Assembly: GCF_003917135.1 (NCBI RefSeq)
Contig: NZ_RPDI01000005.1
Coordinates: 86,993-150,992, forward strand
DNA length: 64,000 bases
Direction: 5' to 3'
From: Leucobacter chromiireducens
GTDB lineage: Bacteria; Actinomycetota; Actinomycetes; Actinomycetales; Microbacteriaceae
The notes under the pieces were generated by a model, which had not been told where the DNA came from, made no database searches, and worked only from the letters and a program-made list of their open reading frames with translations. This document shows positions 28,857 to 37,718 of this stretch, piece by piece; positions within the stretch are counted from its first letter, which is position 1, and every line of letters begins with the position of its first letter. The position numbers and the translations under genes were made by a program.

Positions 28857-29639
28857 ATGGCAAAGCGGACGAGCATGGGGCGCAGCATCGAGGTGCTGCT
28901 GAGCCTCGCCGAGCACAGCGGCGACACGTCCTCGCCGTGGCGCGTCGGGCAGCTCGCGACGGCCATGGAGCGCGAGCGCTCGCAGCTCTCGCGCACGCTC
29001 TCCCAGGCACTCACGAGCGGCCTCGTCGAGCACACGCGCGGCGGCTACCGCACCTCGGTGCTGACGTATGGCATCGCGCAGGCGCTCACGAGCCAGCGGC
29101 TCCGCACCGACGGTCTCACCGTGCTCGAACGACTGTCCGAGCGCACCGGGGAGTCCTGCTTCCTCGGCGAGCTCTTCGGCGACAGCACGGTCACGTTCGC
29201 CGAGTCGCTCGCCGGCGACACCGAACTCTTCGCCTCCTGGGTCGGCCGCGCCTACCCCGCGGTGAGCAGCGACGCCGGCCAGGCGACGCTCTGGGACGCG
29301 AGCGACGACGAGGTGCGCGCGGTGCTCGCCGGGACCGATTTCCGCTCGGGCGGCCCCAACGCAGCGGCCTCCCCCGAGGACTTCCTCGCTCGCCTCGCCA
29401 CCGCCCGCGAGCGCGGCTACTCGATCGTTGACGAGGAGGCGGAGGACGGCCTCTTCTCGGTCGCGGCACCCGTGTTCGACTTCCGCGGCGAGGCCGTCGC
29501 GGCGCTGCAGATCGTTGGGGAGCGCACCGCGCTCGCGCCGCGGGTCGCGGAGCTCGGCGCCGCGTGCGCCGAGGCGGCGCGCGAGCTCACCGCGCTCATC
29601 GGCGGTCGGTTAGCCGCCGGCGGCGACGCCGGCGAGTAG
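28857..29639 (+). CDS. IclR-family transcriptional regulator
   Basis: 260 residues. An N-terminal winged helix (WRVGQLATAMERERSQLSRTL) is followed by a GAF-like effector domain with LERLSERTGESCFLGELF and a C-terminal FRGEAVAALQIVGERTAL. IclR proteins sense small acids and usually sit beside the catabolic genes they control. It overlaps the next IclR gene tail to tail by 30 bases. Divergent from the PLP enzyme gene. Confidence 0.9.
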   Translation: MAKRTSMGRSIEVLLSLAEHSGDTSSPWRVGQLATAMERERSQLSRTLSQALTSGLVEHTRGGYRTSVLTYGIAQALTSQRLRTDGLTVLERLSERTGESCFLGELFGDSTVTFAESLAGDTELFASWVGRAYPAVSSDAGQATLWDASDDEVRAVLAGTDFRSGGPNAAASPEDFLARLATARERGYSIVDEEAEDGLFSVAAPVFDFRGEAVAALQIVGERTALAPRVAELGAACAEAARELTALIGGRLAAGGDAGE

Positions 29640-30383
29640 CTGCGCGAGCTCGGGCACGGCGCGGCGGAGCCTGGCACGCGCACGATCGTCCGCGGTGTGG
29701 CAGGCCGCGGTCACCGCAGCGATCACCTCACCGTCGACCACGATGGGCGAGGATATCTCCACAACGCCGTACTCAAATTCCTCGACCGCCTCGACCACGC
29801 CGGCCAGGCGGTCGGCGTCCAGCCGGTCGGCGACCTCCTCGGCGCTGCGCGCGGCCCGCGGCCCGCCGACGCCGACAAAGAGGCTCCCAGCGAGCAGCTC
29901 CAGCACCTCGGCCCGATCCCGCTGCCACAGCAGCGCGCGCCCGCCGCCCGTGCTCCAGATCGGGGTCACCATGCCGGGGCGCACCGCGCTGTCCGGGGCG
30001 CCTGGCCCCGACTCGAACCGCAGCAGCACGGCGCGCGGCCCGTCCGCGGCCAGCACGCGCACGCTCGCGCGTTCCGCCGAGGCGAGTCGGCGCAGCTCCA
30101 CCCGAGCGGCGCGCAGCCACGCGTCGTGGCGGGCAGCGCCCAGCGAGAAGTACGCCGGCCCGACGCGGAGCTTGCCGTCCGCGGCTTTCTCGAGCAGCCG
30201 CATGTCGAGCAGCTCCTGCGTCAGCCGTGACACGCGGCTCCGCTCGATACCGGTCGCGTCGGCGAGCTGCGACGCGCTCAGCCCGGAGCGGCCGCTCCGT
30301 TCGCGCCGCACGACCGCGTCGATCAACGCGATCCCCTGCGCGAATGACGACAATTCCATACCCGCACGCTCGCTGTCAGCCAC
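29610..30383 (-). CDS. Second IclR-family transcriptional regulator
   Basis: 257 residues; winged helix SASQLADATGIERSRVSRL then an effector domain with VRVLAADGPRAVLLRFESG and VEISSPIVVDGEVIAAVTA. The GTG start at 30383 follows TACCCT by seven bases. Five bases separate it from the racemase stop, so it can also be read from the permease-racemase mRNA. It is only modestly similar to the first IclR. Likely regulator of the permease-racemase and homoserine dehydrogenase operons. Confidence 0.9.
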   Translation of the reverse strand: MADSERAGMELSSFAQGIALIDAVVRRERSGRSGLSASQLADATGIERSRVSRLTQELLDMRLLEKAADGKLRVGPAYFSLGAARHDAWLRAARVELRRLASAERASVRVLAADGPRAVLLRFESGPGAPDSAVRPGMVTPIWSTGGGRALLWQRDRAEVLELLAGSLFVGVGGPRAARSAEEVADRLDADRLAGVVEAVEEFEYGVVEISSPIVVDGEVIAAVTAACHTADDRARARLRRAVPELAQLLAGVAAGG

Positions 30384-30388
30384 GCTCC

Positions 30389-31516
30389 CTAGGGTAGCGT
30401 GGGCGGCAGCGCCTCACGCGGCAGCACGCGTCCCCATGAGGTGTACGCCGCGGCGGCGATCATCTGCGCGTGCTCGGCGAACACCTCACTCGTGATCATT
30501 TCGGCGCCCTGCGCCCCGTAGAGCACGACCTCGTCGCCGGGGCTCACCCCGGGCACGCCGGTCACGTCGATCGAGAGCGAGTTCATCGCCAGCTGATCGA
30601 CGATCGGCACGCGCTTGCCGCGCACGAGCGCGATGCCGCGGCCACCGACCGTGCGCGGGATCCCATCGCCGTAGCCGAGCGGCACCGTCGCGATGACCGC
30701 GTCGGCGGCGAGCAGGTACTCGCGCCCGTAGCCGACGGTGTTGCCAGCCGGGTACAGGTTCACGCTCGCGATGGGGGCGACGAGGCGCATGGCGCTCCGC
30801 TGCCACGGCACGTCGGCCGAGGTGTCCCCGTACACGGCAGCGCCGATCCTCACGAGATCGAAGCGCGCCTCCGGGACCGAGAACGCGGCGAAGGAGGTCG
30901 CGCAGTGCACCTGCACGCCGGCGGCCCGCTCGGGGCCGAGCTCCTCGAGCGCCAGCGCGGACTCGCGCGCGAACACCTCGGCGCTGCGCCGCGTGTCCTC
31001 GGCCTCCTCGAGCGGGAAGTGCGTGCAGATGCCGCGGACGTCGAGGCCCGTCAGCGAGAACAGCGCACGCAGCTCGTCGCGCGCGGTGCTGGAGTCGAGG
31101 TCGAGCGACTCGCGCGAGAGCCCGGCGGAGTTGAGCGCGACGTGCACGGGGATGCTCACGCCCTCGCGGGCCGCGAGCTCGGAGATCGCGCGCGCGTGGA
31201 AGAAGCCGCCCACCCACTCCTCGACGCCGAGCGGCAGCACCTCGGCCACCTCGCCGGGCGCGGCGGCGCGCACGCGGAGCAGTCGGCCGGTGAAGCCGGC
31301 GTCGCGCACCTGCTGCGCCTCGGCGTTGCTCGCGATCCCGACGCTTCGGAACCCGGCCTCGATGACGAGCGGCAGCACGAACTCGATGCCGTGCCCGTAG
31401 GCGTCGGCCTTCACGACGATGCAGACCTCCGTGCCGTCGAGCTCACGCGCGATGTGCGCGAGGTTCGACTGGATGGCCTGCAGGTGGATCTGCGCACGCG
31501 CACCGTACTCGGTCAT
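30389..31516 (-). CDS. Alanine racemase-fold amino-acid racemase
   Basis: 375 residues. Fold-type III PLP enzyme with the Schiff-base lysine Lys36 in VVKADAYGHG and the second catalytic Tyr region GNTVGYGREYLL. Full alanine racemase length and both domains. ATG 31516 with a GAGGAG site; upstream codons are not needed. Unusual place for cell-wall alr: it lies in a permease-IclR operon, so it may be a catabolic racemase of another amino acid. Both readings remain open. Confidence 0.88.
   Translation of the reverse strand: MTEYGARAQIHLQAIQSNLAHIARELDGTEVCIVVKADAYGHGIEFVLPLVIEAGFRSVGIASNAEAQQVRDAGFTGRLLRVRAAAPGEVAEVLPLGVEEWVGGFFHARAISELAAREGVSIPVHVALNSAGLSRESLDLDSSTARDELRALFSLTGLDVRGICTHFPLEEAEDTRRSAEVFARESALALEELGPERAAGVQVHCATSFAAFSVPEARFDLVRIGAAVYGDTSADVPWQRSAMRLVAPIASVNLYPAGNTVGYGREYLLAADAVIATVPLGYGDGIPRTVGGRGIALVRGKRVPIVDQLAMNSLSIDVTGVPGVSPGDEVVLYGAQGAEMITSEVFAEHAQMIAAAAYTSWGRVLPREALPPTLP
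30391..30396 (-). promoter_or_regulatory. -10 box, leaderless start of second IclR gene
   Basis: TACCCT on the minus strand, seven bases before GTG 30383 and inside the 3' end of the racemase gene. Confidence 0.45.
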
Positions 31517-31591
31517 GATTGTGCTCCTCGATTCTCGGACGCTGTGAGCGACGGTGGCCCCGGTGCGCACCGGGGCCACCGCCGCGCTCGG

Positions 31592-33088
31592 CTAGTTCGC
31601 CTGGGACGGCTCCTCCGCGAGCGCCGGATCCTGATCCTGCGCCTGCGCCTTGCCGGCGCCCTTCCGGCCGTGACGCCACCAGAAGTAGACGTAGCAGGCA
31701 ACGGTGAACGGCACCCCGAAGTAGAGCGCGGCGACCTGATTCGGATCGAACGCGACCGCGACCAGCGAGATCGCCAGCAGGACAAACGCGAGGATCGGCA
31801 CCACCGGGTAGAGCGGGGTCTTGTACTGGAGCGTGCTCACGTCGCCGCCCTCGCGCACGAACTTCCGGCGGTGGAAGAAGAGCGACGCGGTGATCGACAT
31901 CCAGACGGCGACGACGGCGAAGCCGGCGACGGAGACGAGCATCAGGTAGACCGTGCCAGGCGCGACCACGCTGGAGATGAGCGACGCGAGGCCGCCCACC
32001 ATGCTGACGCTCAGGGCGATGAGCGGGATTCCGCGCTTCGTGAGGCGGGTGAAGGCGCGGGGCGCGTGCCCCTCCTCGGCGAGCGAGAACAGCATGCGCG
32101 CGCAGGAGAACAGGCCGGAGTTGCCCGCGGAGAGCAGCGCGGTGATGATCACGAAGTTCATGATGTCGGCCGCGAACGGGATCCCGATGTAGTCGTACAC
32201 CGTGACGAAGGGACTGTCGGTCACGCCGGTCTGCTCGTAGGGCACAATCGCCGCGATGATCGTGATCGCGCCGATGAAGAAGATGACGAGGCGGATGACG
32301 GTGCTGCGGAGCGCCTTCGGGATGTTCTTGCCGGGATCCTTCGTCTCGCCTGCGGCGACGCCGATGAGCTCCGAGCCGCTGAACGCGTAGAACACGGCGA
32401 GGGACGTCACGACGATCCCCCCGATCCCCACGGGGAAGAGACCATCCTCGGTCACGAAGTTGTTGAAGAAGACGGGCGGGTGCGGCTCAGCCGAGAGCGG
32501 CGTGAAACCGAAGATGGCCATGCCACCGAGGACGATGAGGAGCAGGATCGCCGTCACCTTGATGAGGGAGAACCAGAACTCGGTCTCGCCGAAGACGCGC
32601 GCCGAGATGGCGTTGAGCACGAAGAGGAGCGCCGCGAAGATGAGGCACCAGACCCAGACGTCAACGCTCGGGAACCAGCGTTGCATCAGGATCCCCGCCG
32701 CGGTGAACTCCGAGCCGAGCGCGACCACCCAGCACAGCCAGTAGAGCCACGCGGTGGCGAAGCCGGTCGCCGGGTTGATCGAGCGCGCCGCGTAGATGTG
32801 GAAGGCCCCGGAGACCGGGTAGGCAACGGCGAGCTCGCCGAGGCAGGCCATCACGAGATAGACGACCACGGCGCCGATCGCGTAGGCGATGACCGCGCCG
32901 AGCGGGCCGGCTTGGGAGATCGTGTACCCCGAGCTCAGGAAGAGCCCCGAGCCGATCACGCCACCCATGGCGATCATCACCAGGTGCCGCGCGCCCATAG
33001 AGCGTTGCATCTTGCGCAGCGGGACCTGCGTCACGGTGGTATGTGGAAGCGCGTTGGGAAGCCCTGCTTCCGTGCGGTGTTGAGACAT
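31592..33088 (-). CDS. APC-superfamily amino acid permease
   Basis: 498 residues with 12 membrane segments. AAT-family marks: MIAMGGVIGSGLFLSSG in helix 1, the PVSGAFHIYAARSINPATGF stretch, FYAFSGSELIGVAAGET in helix 6 and FSCARMLFSLAEEGHAPR in helix 8. Such permeases import neutral, aromatic or branched amino acids by proton symport. ATG 33088 with a GAAGGTGAG site. Its stop lies 75 bases before the racemase start, so the two form one transcript. Substrate not predictable from sequence alone; homoserine, threonine or a D-amino acid fit the context. Confidence 0.92.
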   Translation of the reverse strand: MSQHRTEAGLPNALPHTTVTQVPLRKMQRSMGARHLVMIAMGGVIGSGLFLSSGYTISQAGPLGAVIAYAIGAVVVYLVMACLGELAVAYPVSGAFHIYAARSINPATGFATAWLYWLCWVVALGSEFTAAGILMQRWFPSVDVWVWCLIFAALLFVLNAISARVFGETEFWFSLIKVTAILLLIVLGGMAIFGFTPLSAEPHPPVFFNNFVTEDGLFPVGIGGIVVTSLAVFYAFSGSELIGVAAGETKDPGKNIPKALRSTVIRLVIFFIGAITIIAAIVPYEQTGVTDSPFVTVYDYIGIPFAADIMNFVIITALLSAGNSGLFSCARMLFSLAEEGHAPRAFTRLTKRGIPLIALSVSMVGGLASLISSVVAPGTVYLMLVSVAGFAVVAVWMSITASLFFHRRKFVREGGDVSTLQYKTPLYPVVPILAFVLLAISLVAVAFDPNQVAALYFGVPFTVACYVYFWWRHGRKGAGKAQAQDQDPALAEEPSQAN

Positions 33089-33152
33089 GTGGCTCACCTT
33101 CGAGTCAGGCCGGACAGAAACGCCCACAACGTGCGTCATGGACAAAGTGTAT

Positions 33153-33176
33153 TGCACATAGTGCACGTTTGTGCAC
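33153..33176. promoter_or_regulatory. Phased TGCAC repeats in the permease/homoserine dehydrogenase intergenic region
   Basis: TGCAC occurs at 33153, 33162 and 33172, 9-10 bases apart, about one DNA helix turn. The same half-site recurs near 33230 and, as ATGCACA, twice before the PLP enzyme gene at 28.8 kb. This looks like an operator array for one regulator of both loci (IclR, Lrp or other). Confidence 0.45.
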
Positions 33177-33356
33177 GGGAATTTACGGTAGCGCCCCGGA
33201 ACGCCGCGCGGCACACGCTTTTCGGAGGATGCACACTTCGCACGACGCATGAGCAGAACGCTCGGATCGACGGGCTTTTCGACAGGGGAAAGCTGACACT
33301 CCCCCGAGTCAAGCTGGATCCAGCAATTCAACGAACACGTTCTGGAGCAGCGAAAC

Positions 33357-34394
33357 ATGCGAAACTACACCATTGCACTCATCGGATTCGGCGGCGTCGC
33401 CCGATCCCTCGCTGAGATCATTCGCGACGACAGCGACCGTCTCGCGGCGTCACTCGGCTTCCGGATGACGGTGGTCGCGATCACCGACCTCAACATGGGC
33501 ACGCTCGTGCAGCCCGAGGGCGTCGACCTCGCCGCGGTCCTCGCGATGCCGCGCGGCGCAACGTTCGCCGGCCTGCCCGGCGGCAGCGAAGACGCGCGCA
33601 ACGAGGAGGTCATCCGCACGAGCAACGCCGACATCGTCGTCGAGGCCACGTTCACCAACCCCGTCACCGGCGAGCCTGCGCTGTCGCACGTGCAGTGGGC
33701 GCTCGACGCAGGAAAGCACGTCACCACCACGAACAAGGGACCGGTCGCCCTCGCCGGCGCCGCCCTGCTCGAGCGGGCCGCCGCGAACGGGGTGCGCTTC
33801 GAGTTCGAAGGCGCGGTGATGAGCGGCACACCCGTGCTGCGCTTCGCCTCACAGATGCTGCAGGGCACGCGGATCGCCGCGATCCAGGGCATCCTGAACG
33901 GCACCACCAACTACGTGCTCGGCCAGATGGCGCAGGGCGCCACCCTCGACGCCGCGGTCGCTGAGGCGCAGCAGCTCGGCTACGCGGAGGCGGACCCCAC
34001 CGCAGACATCGGGGGCTCCGACGTGCGACTCAAGGTGTCGATCCTCGCGAACCAGATCATGGGTGTCGCGCTCACCCCAGAGGAGATCCCCACCCGCGGC
34101 ATCACCGACCTCACCCCCGAGGACATCGCGGCGGCGCGCGAGCGCTCGCAGGTGTGGAAGCTCATCGGCGAGGTGACGCGCGACAGCGCGGGCACCGTGC
34201 GCGCCGAGGTGCGCCCCATCGCGCTCGATCTCGACCACCCGCTCGCCGGCATCTCCGGCGCGACGAACGCGGTCACCTTCGACACGGATCTCCTCGGCCA
34301 GGTCACCGTGAGCGGCCCGGGCGCCGGGCGCATCGAGACCGCGTACGCCCTGCTCTCCGACATCATCGCGATTCACGCGGCGAACGGAGCATAA
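33357..34394 (+). CDS. Homoserine dehydrogenase, short form without ACT domain
   Basis: 345 residues. N-terminal NAD(P) domain with IALIGFGGVARSL, then the catalytic domain with the family motif Asn181 in ILNGTTNYVLGQM, YAEADPTADIGGSD and catalytic Lys226. It interconverts homoserine and aspartate semialdehyde. The C-terminal ACT feedback domain of biosynthetic Hom proteins is absent. ATG 33357 with GGAG upstream. It is joined to an aldehyde dehydrogenase two bases downstream rather than to thrB/thrC, which favours oxidation of homoserine. Confidence 0.88.
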   Translation: MRNYTIALIGFGGVARSLAEIIRDDSDRLAASLGFRMTVVAITDLNMGTLVQPEGVDLAAVLAMPRGATFAGLPGGSEDARNEEVIRTSNADIVVEATFTNPVTGEPALSHVQWALDAGKHVTTTNKGPVALAGAALLERAAANGVRFEFEGAVMSGTPVLRFASQMLQGTRIAAIQGILNGTTNYVLGQMAQGATLDAAVAEAQQLGYAEADPTADIGGSDVRLKVSILANQIMGVALTPEEIPTRGITDLTPEDIAAARERSQVWKLIGEVTRDSAGTVRAEVRPIALDLDHPLAGISGATNAVTFDTDLLGQVTVSGPGAGRIETAYALLSDIIAIHAANGA

Positions 34395-34396
34395 CG

Positions 34397-35803
34397 ATGG
34401 CACCCGAGACGCTCACCCGCATCCACGCCGAGCAGGAGCTCGTCGTCACGAACCCCGCGACCGGCGAGGTCATCGACCGGATCGCGCAGCACTCGATCGC
34501 CGACGTGCCTGGGATCCTCGCCGCCGCGGCTGAGGGCGCACGCGTCACCGCGCGGCTCTCCCGCTTCCAGCGGGCACAGATCCTCGAGCGCACCGCCGAA
34601 ACGCTCCGCGCACGCGCCGAGGAGCTCGCCGCTCTCATCGTGAGCGAGGCGGGGAAGACCATCCGGCAGGCGCGCAAGGAGGTCGCTCGTGCGGCGAACA
34701 CGTGCATGCTCTCCGCCGAGGCCGCGCGCAGCGGCGGCGGCGAGGTGGTGCCATTCGACGCGTTCGAGGGCGGGCAGGACCGGCAGGGCTGGTTCAGCCG
34801 CGAGCCGCTCGGCATCATCCTCGCGATCACACCGTACAACGACGCGCTCAACCTCGTCGCGCACAAGCTGGGCCCGGCGATCGCCGGCGGTAACGCCGTG
34901 ATCCTGAAGCCCGCGCAGCAGACCCCGCTCCTCGCGCGCACGCTCGTGTCGATCATGCGCGAGCACGGACTGCCGGAGGACAGCGTCACGCTCGTGCACG
35001 GTGGCCGCGAGTTCGTGCAGGAGCTGGTGCGCGCGCGCCAGGTGCGCATGATCTCCTTCACCGGCGGGTTCCGCACGGCCGAGGCGATCTCCGCGCAAGC
35101 CGGGCTGAAGCGGCTCTCGATGGAGCTCGGCGGCAACGCCCCCGTGCTCGTGTTCGGCGACGCCGACCTCGAACACGCGGTCGACGCGTGCGTGTCCGGC
35201 GCGTTCTGGGCGGCTGGCCAGAACTGCATCGGGGTGCAGCGGCTGCTCGTCCACAGCTCGGTCTACGCCACGTTCCGGGAGCGCTTCGTCGCGGCGACCG
35301 ACCGCCTCGTCACCGGCGACCCGCTCGACGAGGCCACCGACATCGGCCCGATGATCACCGAGTCAGCGGCCTCCGCGACGGTCGCGACGGTCGCCTCGGC
35401 GGTCGAGGCCGGCGCGCGCGTCCTCACGGGCGGCACGGCGCACGGCAGCTTCGTCTCCCCCACCGTGCTCGAGAACGTGCCGCTCAACCACGCGCTGTGC
35501 GCCGACGAGGTCTTCGCCCCCGTCGTGATCCTCGAGTCCTTCGACACCTACGAGGAAGCGATCGAGCTCGCCAACCAGCCGGAGTACGCGCTGCACGCCG
35601 GCGTCTTCACCACCGATCTGAAGACGGCGCTCACCGCAGCGCAGGACATCGAGGCCGGCGGCGTCATCGTCAACGACTCGTCCGACTTCCGCATCGACGC
35701 GATGCCCTTCGGCGGCGCGAAGTACGGCAGCATGGGCCGCGAGGGGGTGCGCTTCGCCTACGAGGAGATGACGCAGCCGAAGGTGGTCTGCATCCGGCCC
35801 TAG
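34397..35803 (+). CDS. NAD(P)-dependent aldehyde dehydrogenase
   Basis: 468 residues, full ALDH length. Catalytic Cys277 in AAGQNCIGVQR, Glu in SMELGGNAPVLVFGDADLE, cofactor loop ISFTGGFRTAEAI and the C-terminal GGAKYGSMGREG. It begins two bases after the homoserine dehydrogenase stop, so they are certainly co-translated. Close family relatives act on succinate or aspartate semialdehyde and on glyceraldehyde phosphate; oxidation of aspartate semialdehyde to aspartate is the inference from context. Confidence 0.88.
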   Translation: MAPETLTRIHAEQELVVTNPATGEVIDRIAQHSIADVPGILAAAAEGARVTARLSRFQRAQILERTAETLRARAEELAALIVSEAGKTIRQARKEVARAANTCMLSAEAARSGGGEVVPFDAFEGGQDRQGWFSREPLGIILAITPYNDALNLVAHKLGPAIAGGNAVILKPAQQTPLLARTLVSIMREHGLPEDSVTLVHGGREFVQELVRARQVRMISFTGGFRTAEAISAQAGLKRLSMELGGNAPVLVFGDADLEHAVDACVSGAFWAAGQNCIGVQRLLVHSSVYATFRERFVAATDRLVTGDPLDEATDIGPMITESAASATVATVASAVEAGARVLTGGTAHGSFVSPTVLENVPLNHALCADEVFAPVVILESFDTYEEAIELANQPEYALHAGVFTTDLKTALTAAQDIEAGGVIVNDSSDFRIDAMPFGGAKYGSMGREGVRFAYEEMTQPKVVCIRP

Positions 35804-35809
35804 TGCCCA

Positions 35810-35859
35810 GTCGTGAGTCCCCGTACACGACAAGCGACTCGCGCACGGGGACTCACGAC
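35810..35859. terminator. Perfect 15-bp inverted repeat between convergent operons
   Basis: Arms GTCGTGAGTCCCCGT (35810-35824) and ACGGGGACTCACGAC (35845-35859) with a 20-base loop. It lies seven bases after the aldehyde dehydrogenase stop and 19 bases before the peptidase stop, so it can stop both transcripts. The long loop and lack of a T-run also allow it to be a dispersed palindromic element. Confidence 0.6.
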
Positions 35860-35877
35860 CAGACGCGCCTGGGCGCC

Positions 35878-36957
35878 TCAGCAGGGAACGCGGGCTTCAG
35901 CCCTGCGGTCAGCTGCCTCGCCCGCTGGCACACCGATCCCGGCGCGGGCGAGCCGCGTGCGCACCTCCTCGAGGGGGACCGCGTGTGCGATCCGCCCCTC
36001 AAAGCCCACACGAGTCTCGGCGCGGAGCACCGAGTTGACGAGTGCCTCTTCCACTGCCTCCATCGTTGCGAGGAATGCCGGAGAAAGATCGTCGTCGCTG
36101 GGTGAGGCCCCCGTTCCCACGGACACGGTGATGGCGTAGTCCCCGGAACCCTGTGCAAAGTCCGAACCGGTGCCCCGGAGCGCGAACACCGCGCGGTTCG
36201 CCAGTCTGCGAAGCTGACGCGCATCGAGCGGCGCGTCGGTCGCCACCACAATCATGCACGAGTTTCCCACAGTCTCAGCAGGTGCTCCGCTCAACACCTC
36301 GCCGGCAGGAATCGGCACGCCGGCAATCTGCAGTGTGCCCGTGTAGTTGCTCTGCACGATCGCACCAATCGTGTATCCCCGTGCTCCAATCCCCACGATG
36401 CGTGACGCGGTGCCGATTCCACCCTTGTAGCCGAGTGCGACGGTGCCCGTTCCGGCACCCACGCCGCCCTCAGCAACCGGCCCGGTGGTCGCTGCGGCCA
36501 GCGCGGCTCGTACCTCGGCTTCCCCGACCGGCCGGCTGCGAATGTCTGAGAGGAAGCCATCGTTCGTCTCTCCCACTACGGGGTTGAGCGTGGTGGTTTC
36601 CTCGTGTCCTGGCTGCTCCAGCATGTACGCCACCAACGCATCCGCGACGCGAAACGCCGAGAGTGTGCTCGTTAAGAGCACCGGGGTCTCGATCGAGCCC
36701 AACTCGCAGAGTTGTGACACCCCAACGAGTTTGCCGTAGCCGTTGCCAACGGACAGTCCTGCCGGGATCGATTTCCGGTCGGGCCCGAGTGCATCGGGCA
36801 CGATGGCTGTGACCCCTGTACTCAACCGGTCGGTCTGCACCGTGAAGTGCCCGACCCTGATCCCTGGCACGTCCGTGATCGCGTTCTCGGCCCCCCGCGC
36901 AAACTGCCCCGCGGGGATCCCGAGCTCCGCCGCCCGGGGACGTTGCGTCTCGCTCAT
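35878..36957 (-). CDS. P1-family peptidase (DmpA/BapA-type autoprocessing aminopeptidase)
   Basis: 359 residues. Ntn-like P1 family with [41 protein letters not shown] and the processing site at Asn232-Ser233 in [18 protein letters not shown]. Self-cleavage there would free Ser233 as the nucleophile. Known members are L-aminopeptidases with D-esterase/amidase activity (DmpA) or beta-peptidyl aminopeptidases (BapA). It overlaps the ABC ATPase gene by four bases, so it handles what that transporter brings in. Cytoplasmic; no signal peptide. Confidence 0.92.
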   Translation of the reverse strand: MSETQRPRAAELGIPAGQFARGAENAITDVPGIRVGHFTVQTDRLSTGVTAIVPDALGPDRKSIPAGLSVGNGYGKLVGVSQLCELGSIETPVLLTSTLSAFRVADALVAYMLEQPGHEETTTLNPVVGETNDGFLSDIRSRPVGEAEVRAALAAATTGPVAEGGVGAGTGTVALGYKGGIGTASRIVGIGARGYTIGAIVQSNYTGTLQIAGVPIPAGEVLSGAPAETVGNSCMIVVATDAPLDARQLRRLANRAVFALRGTGSDFAQGSGDYAITVSVGTGASPSDDDLSPAFLATMEAVEEALVNSVLRAETRVGFEGRIAHAVPLEEVRTRLARAGIGVPAGEAADRRAEARVPC

Positions 36958-37718
36958 CGCACCCGCTCCAGGAACGCGCGCGTGCGCACCGAGTCAGGGT
37001 CCGAGAGCACCGCCTCCGGTGTTCCCTGTTCGAGCACCGCACCTCGATCGAAGAACGACAGCGTGTCTCCCACTTCCCGCGCGAAGCCGATCTCGTGCGT
37101 CACGACGATCATGGTCATTCCTCGCCTGGCGAGCGCCCGCATCGTCTCGAGCACCTCGTCGACAAGTTCGGGATCCAGCGCACTCGTCGGCTCGTCAAAC
37201 AGCATCAGGTCAGGATCCATCGCGAGCGCGCGAGCAATCGCAACGCGCTGCTGCTGTCCGCCAGAGAGCTGGTGTGGCCGCTTGAAGCTGTGCTCCCCCA
37301 AGCCGACGCGATCGAGCTCAGCACGAGCGCGCTCGTGCGCGTCGGCCCGGGACAGCCGCTTCACGTGGATGAGGCTTGCGGCAACGTTCTCCACCGCGTC
37401 CATGTGTCCATAGAGGTTGAAACGCTGAAACACCATGCCGATGCGCGAGCGGAACTGCGCCCATTCACGGTCGCTCCACGGGTGGTAACGCCCACCCTGC
37501 AACCGGAAGCCCACCTGTTCGCCGTCCACGGTGAGGCTCCCCCCATCGACGGTCTCGAGGCCGTTGATTGTGCGGAGGAAGGTGGACTTGCCTGACCCAG
37601 ATGGGCCGATGATGCAGCTCACCTCGCCGCGGCGCACCGTGAAATCGACTCCGGTGAGCACCCGGTTGTCGCCAAACGATTTCTCAACGCCGACAGCGTT
37701 GACGAGCAGCTCGGTCAT
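36954..37718 (-). CDS. Polar amino-acid ABC transporter, ATP-binding protein
   Basis: 254 residues, GlnQ/HisP type. Walker [10 protein letters not shown] (38-46), signature [15 protein letters not shown], Walker [15 protein letters not shown] and switch His in [12 protein letters not shown]. Powers the permease encoded just upstream; ATGA overlaps at both ends of the gene show a tight operon of binding protein, permease, ATPase and peptidase. Confidence 0.95.
   Translation of the reverse strand: MTELLVNAVGVEKSFGDNRVLTGVDFTVRRGEVSCIIGPSGSGKSTFLRTINGLETVDGGSLTVDGEQVGFRLQGGRYHPWSDREWAQFRSRIGMVFQRFNLYGHMDAVENVAASLIHVKRLSRADAHERARAELDRVGLGEHSFKRPHQLSGGQQQRVAIARALAMDPDLMLFDEPTSALDPELVDEVLETMRALARRGMTMIVVTHEIGFAREVGDTLSFFDRGAVLEQGTPEAVLSDPDSVRTRAFLERVR

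Noticed and set aside
30470..33415. Long plus-strand open frame (about 981 codons) opposite racemase and permease
   Set aside because: Shadow of two real minus-strand genes; strongly charged, repetitive composition and no recognisable motif.
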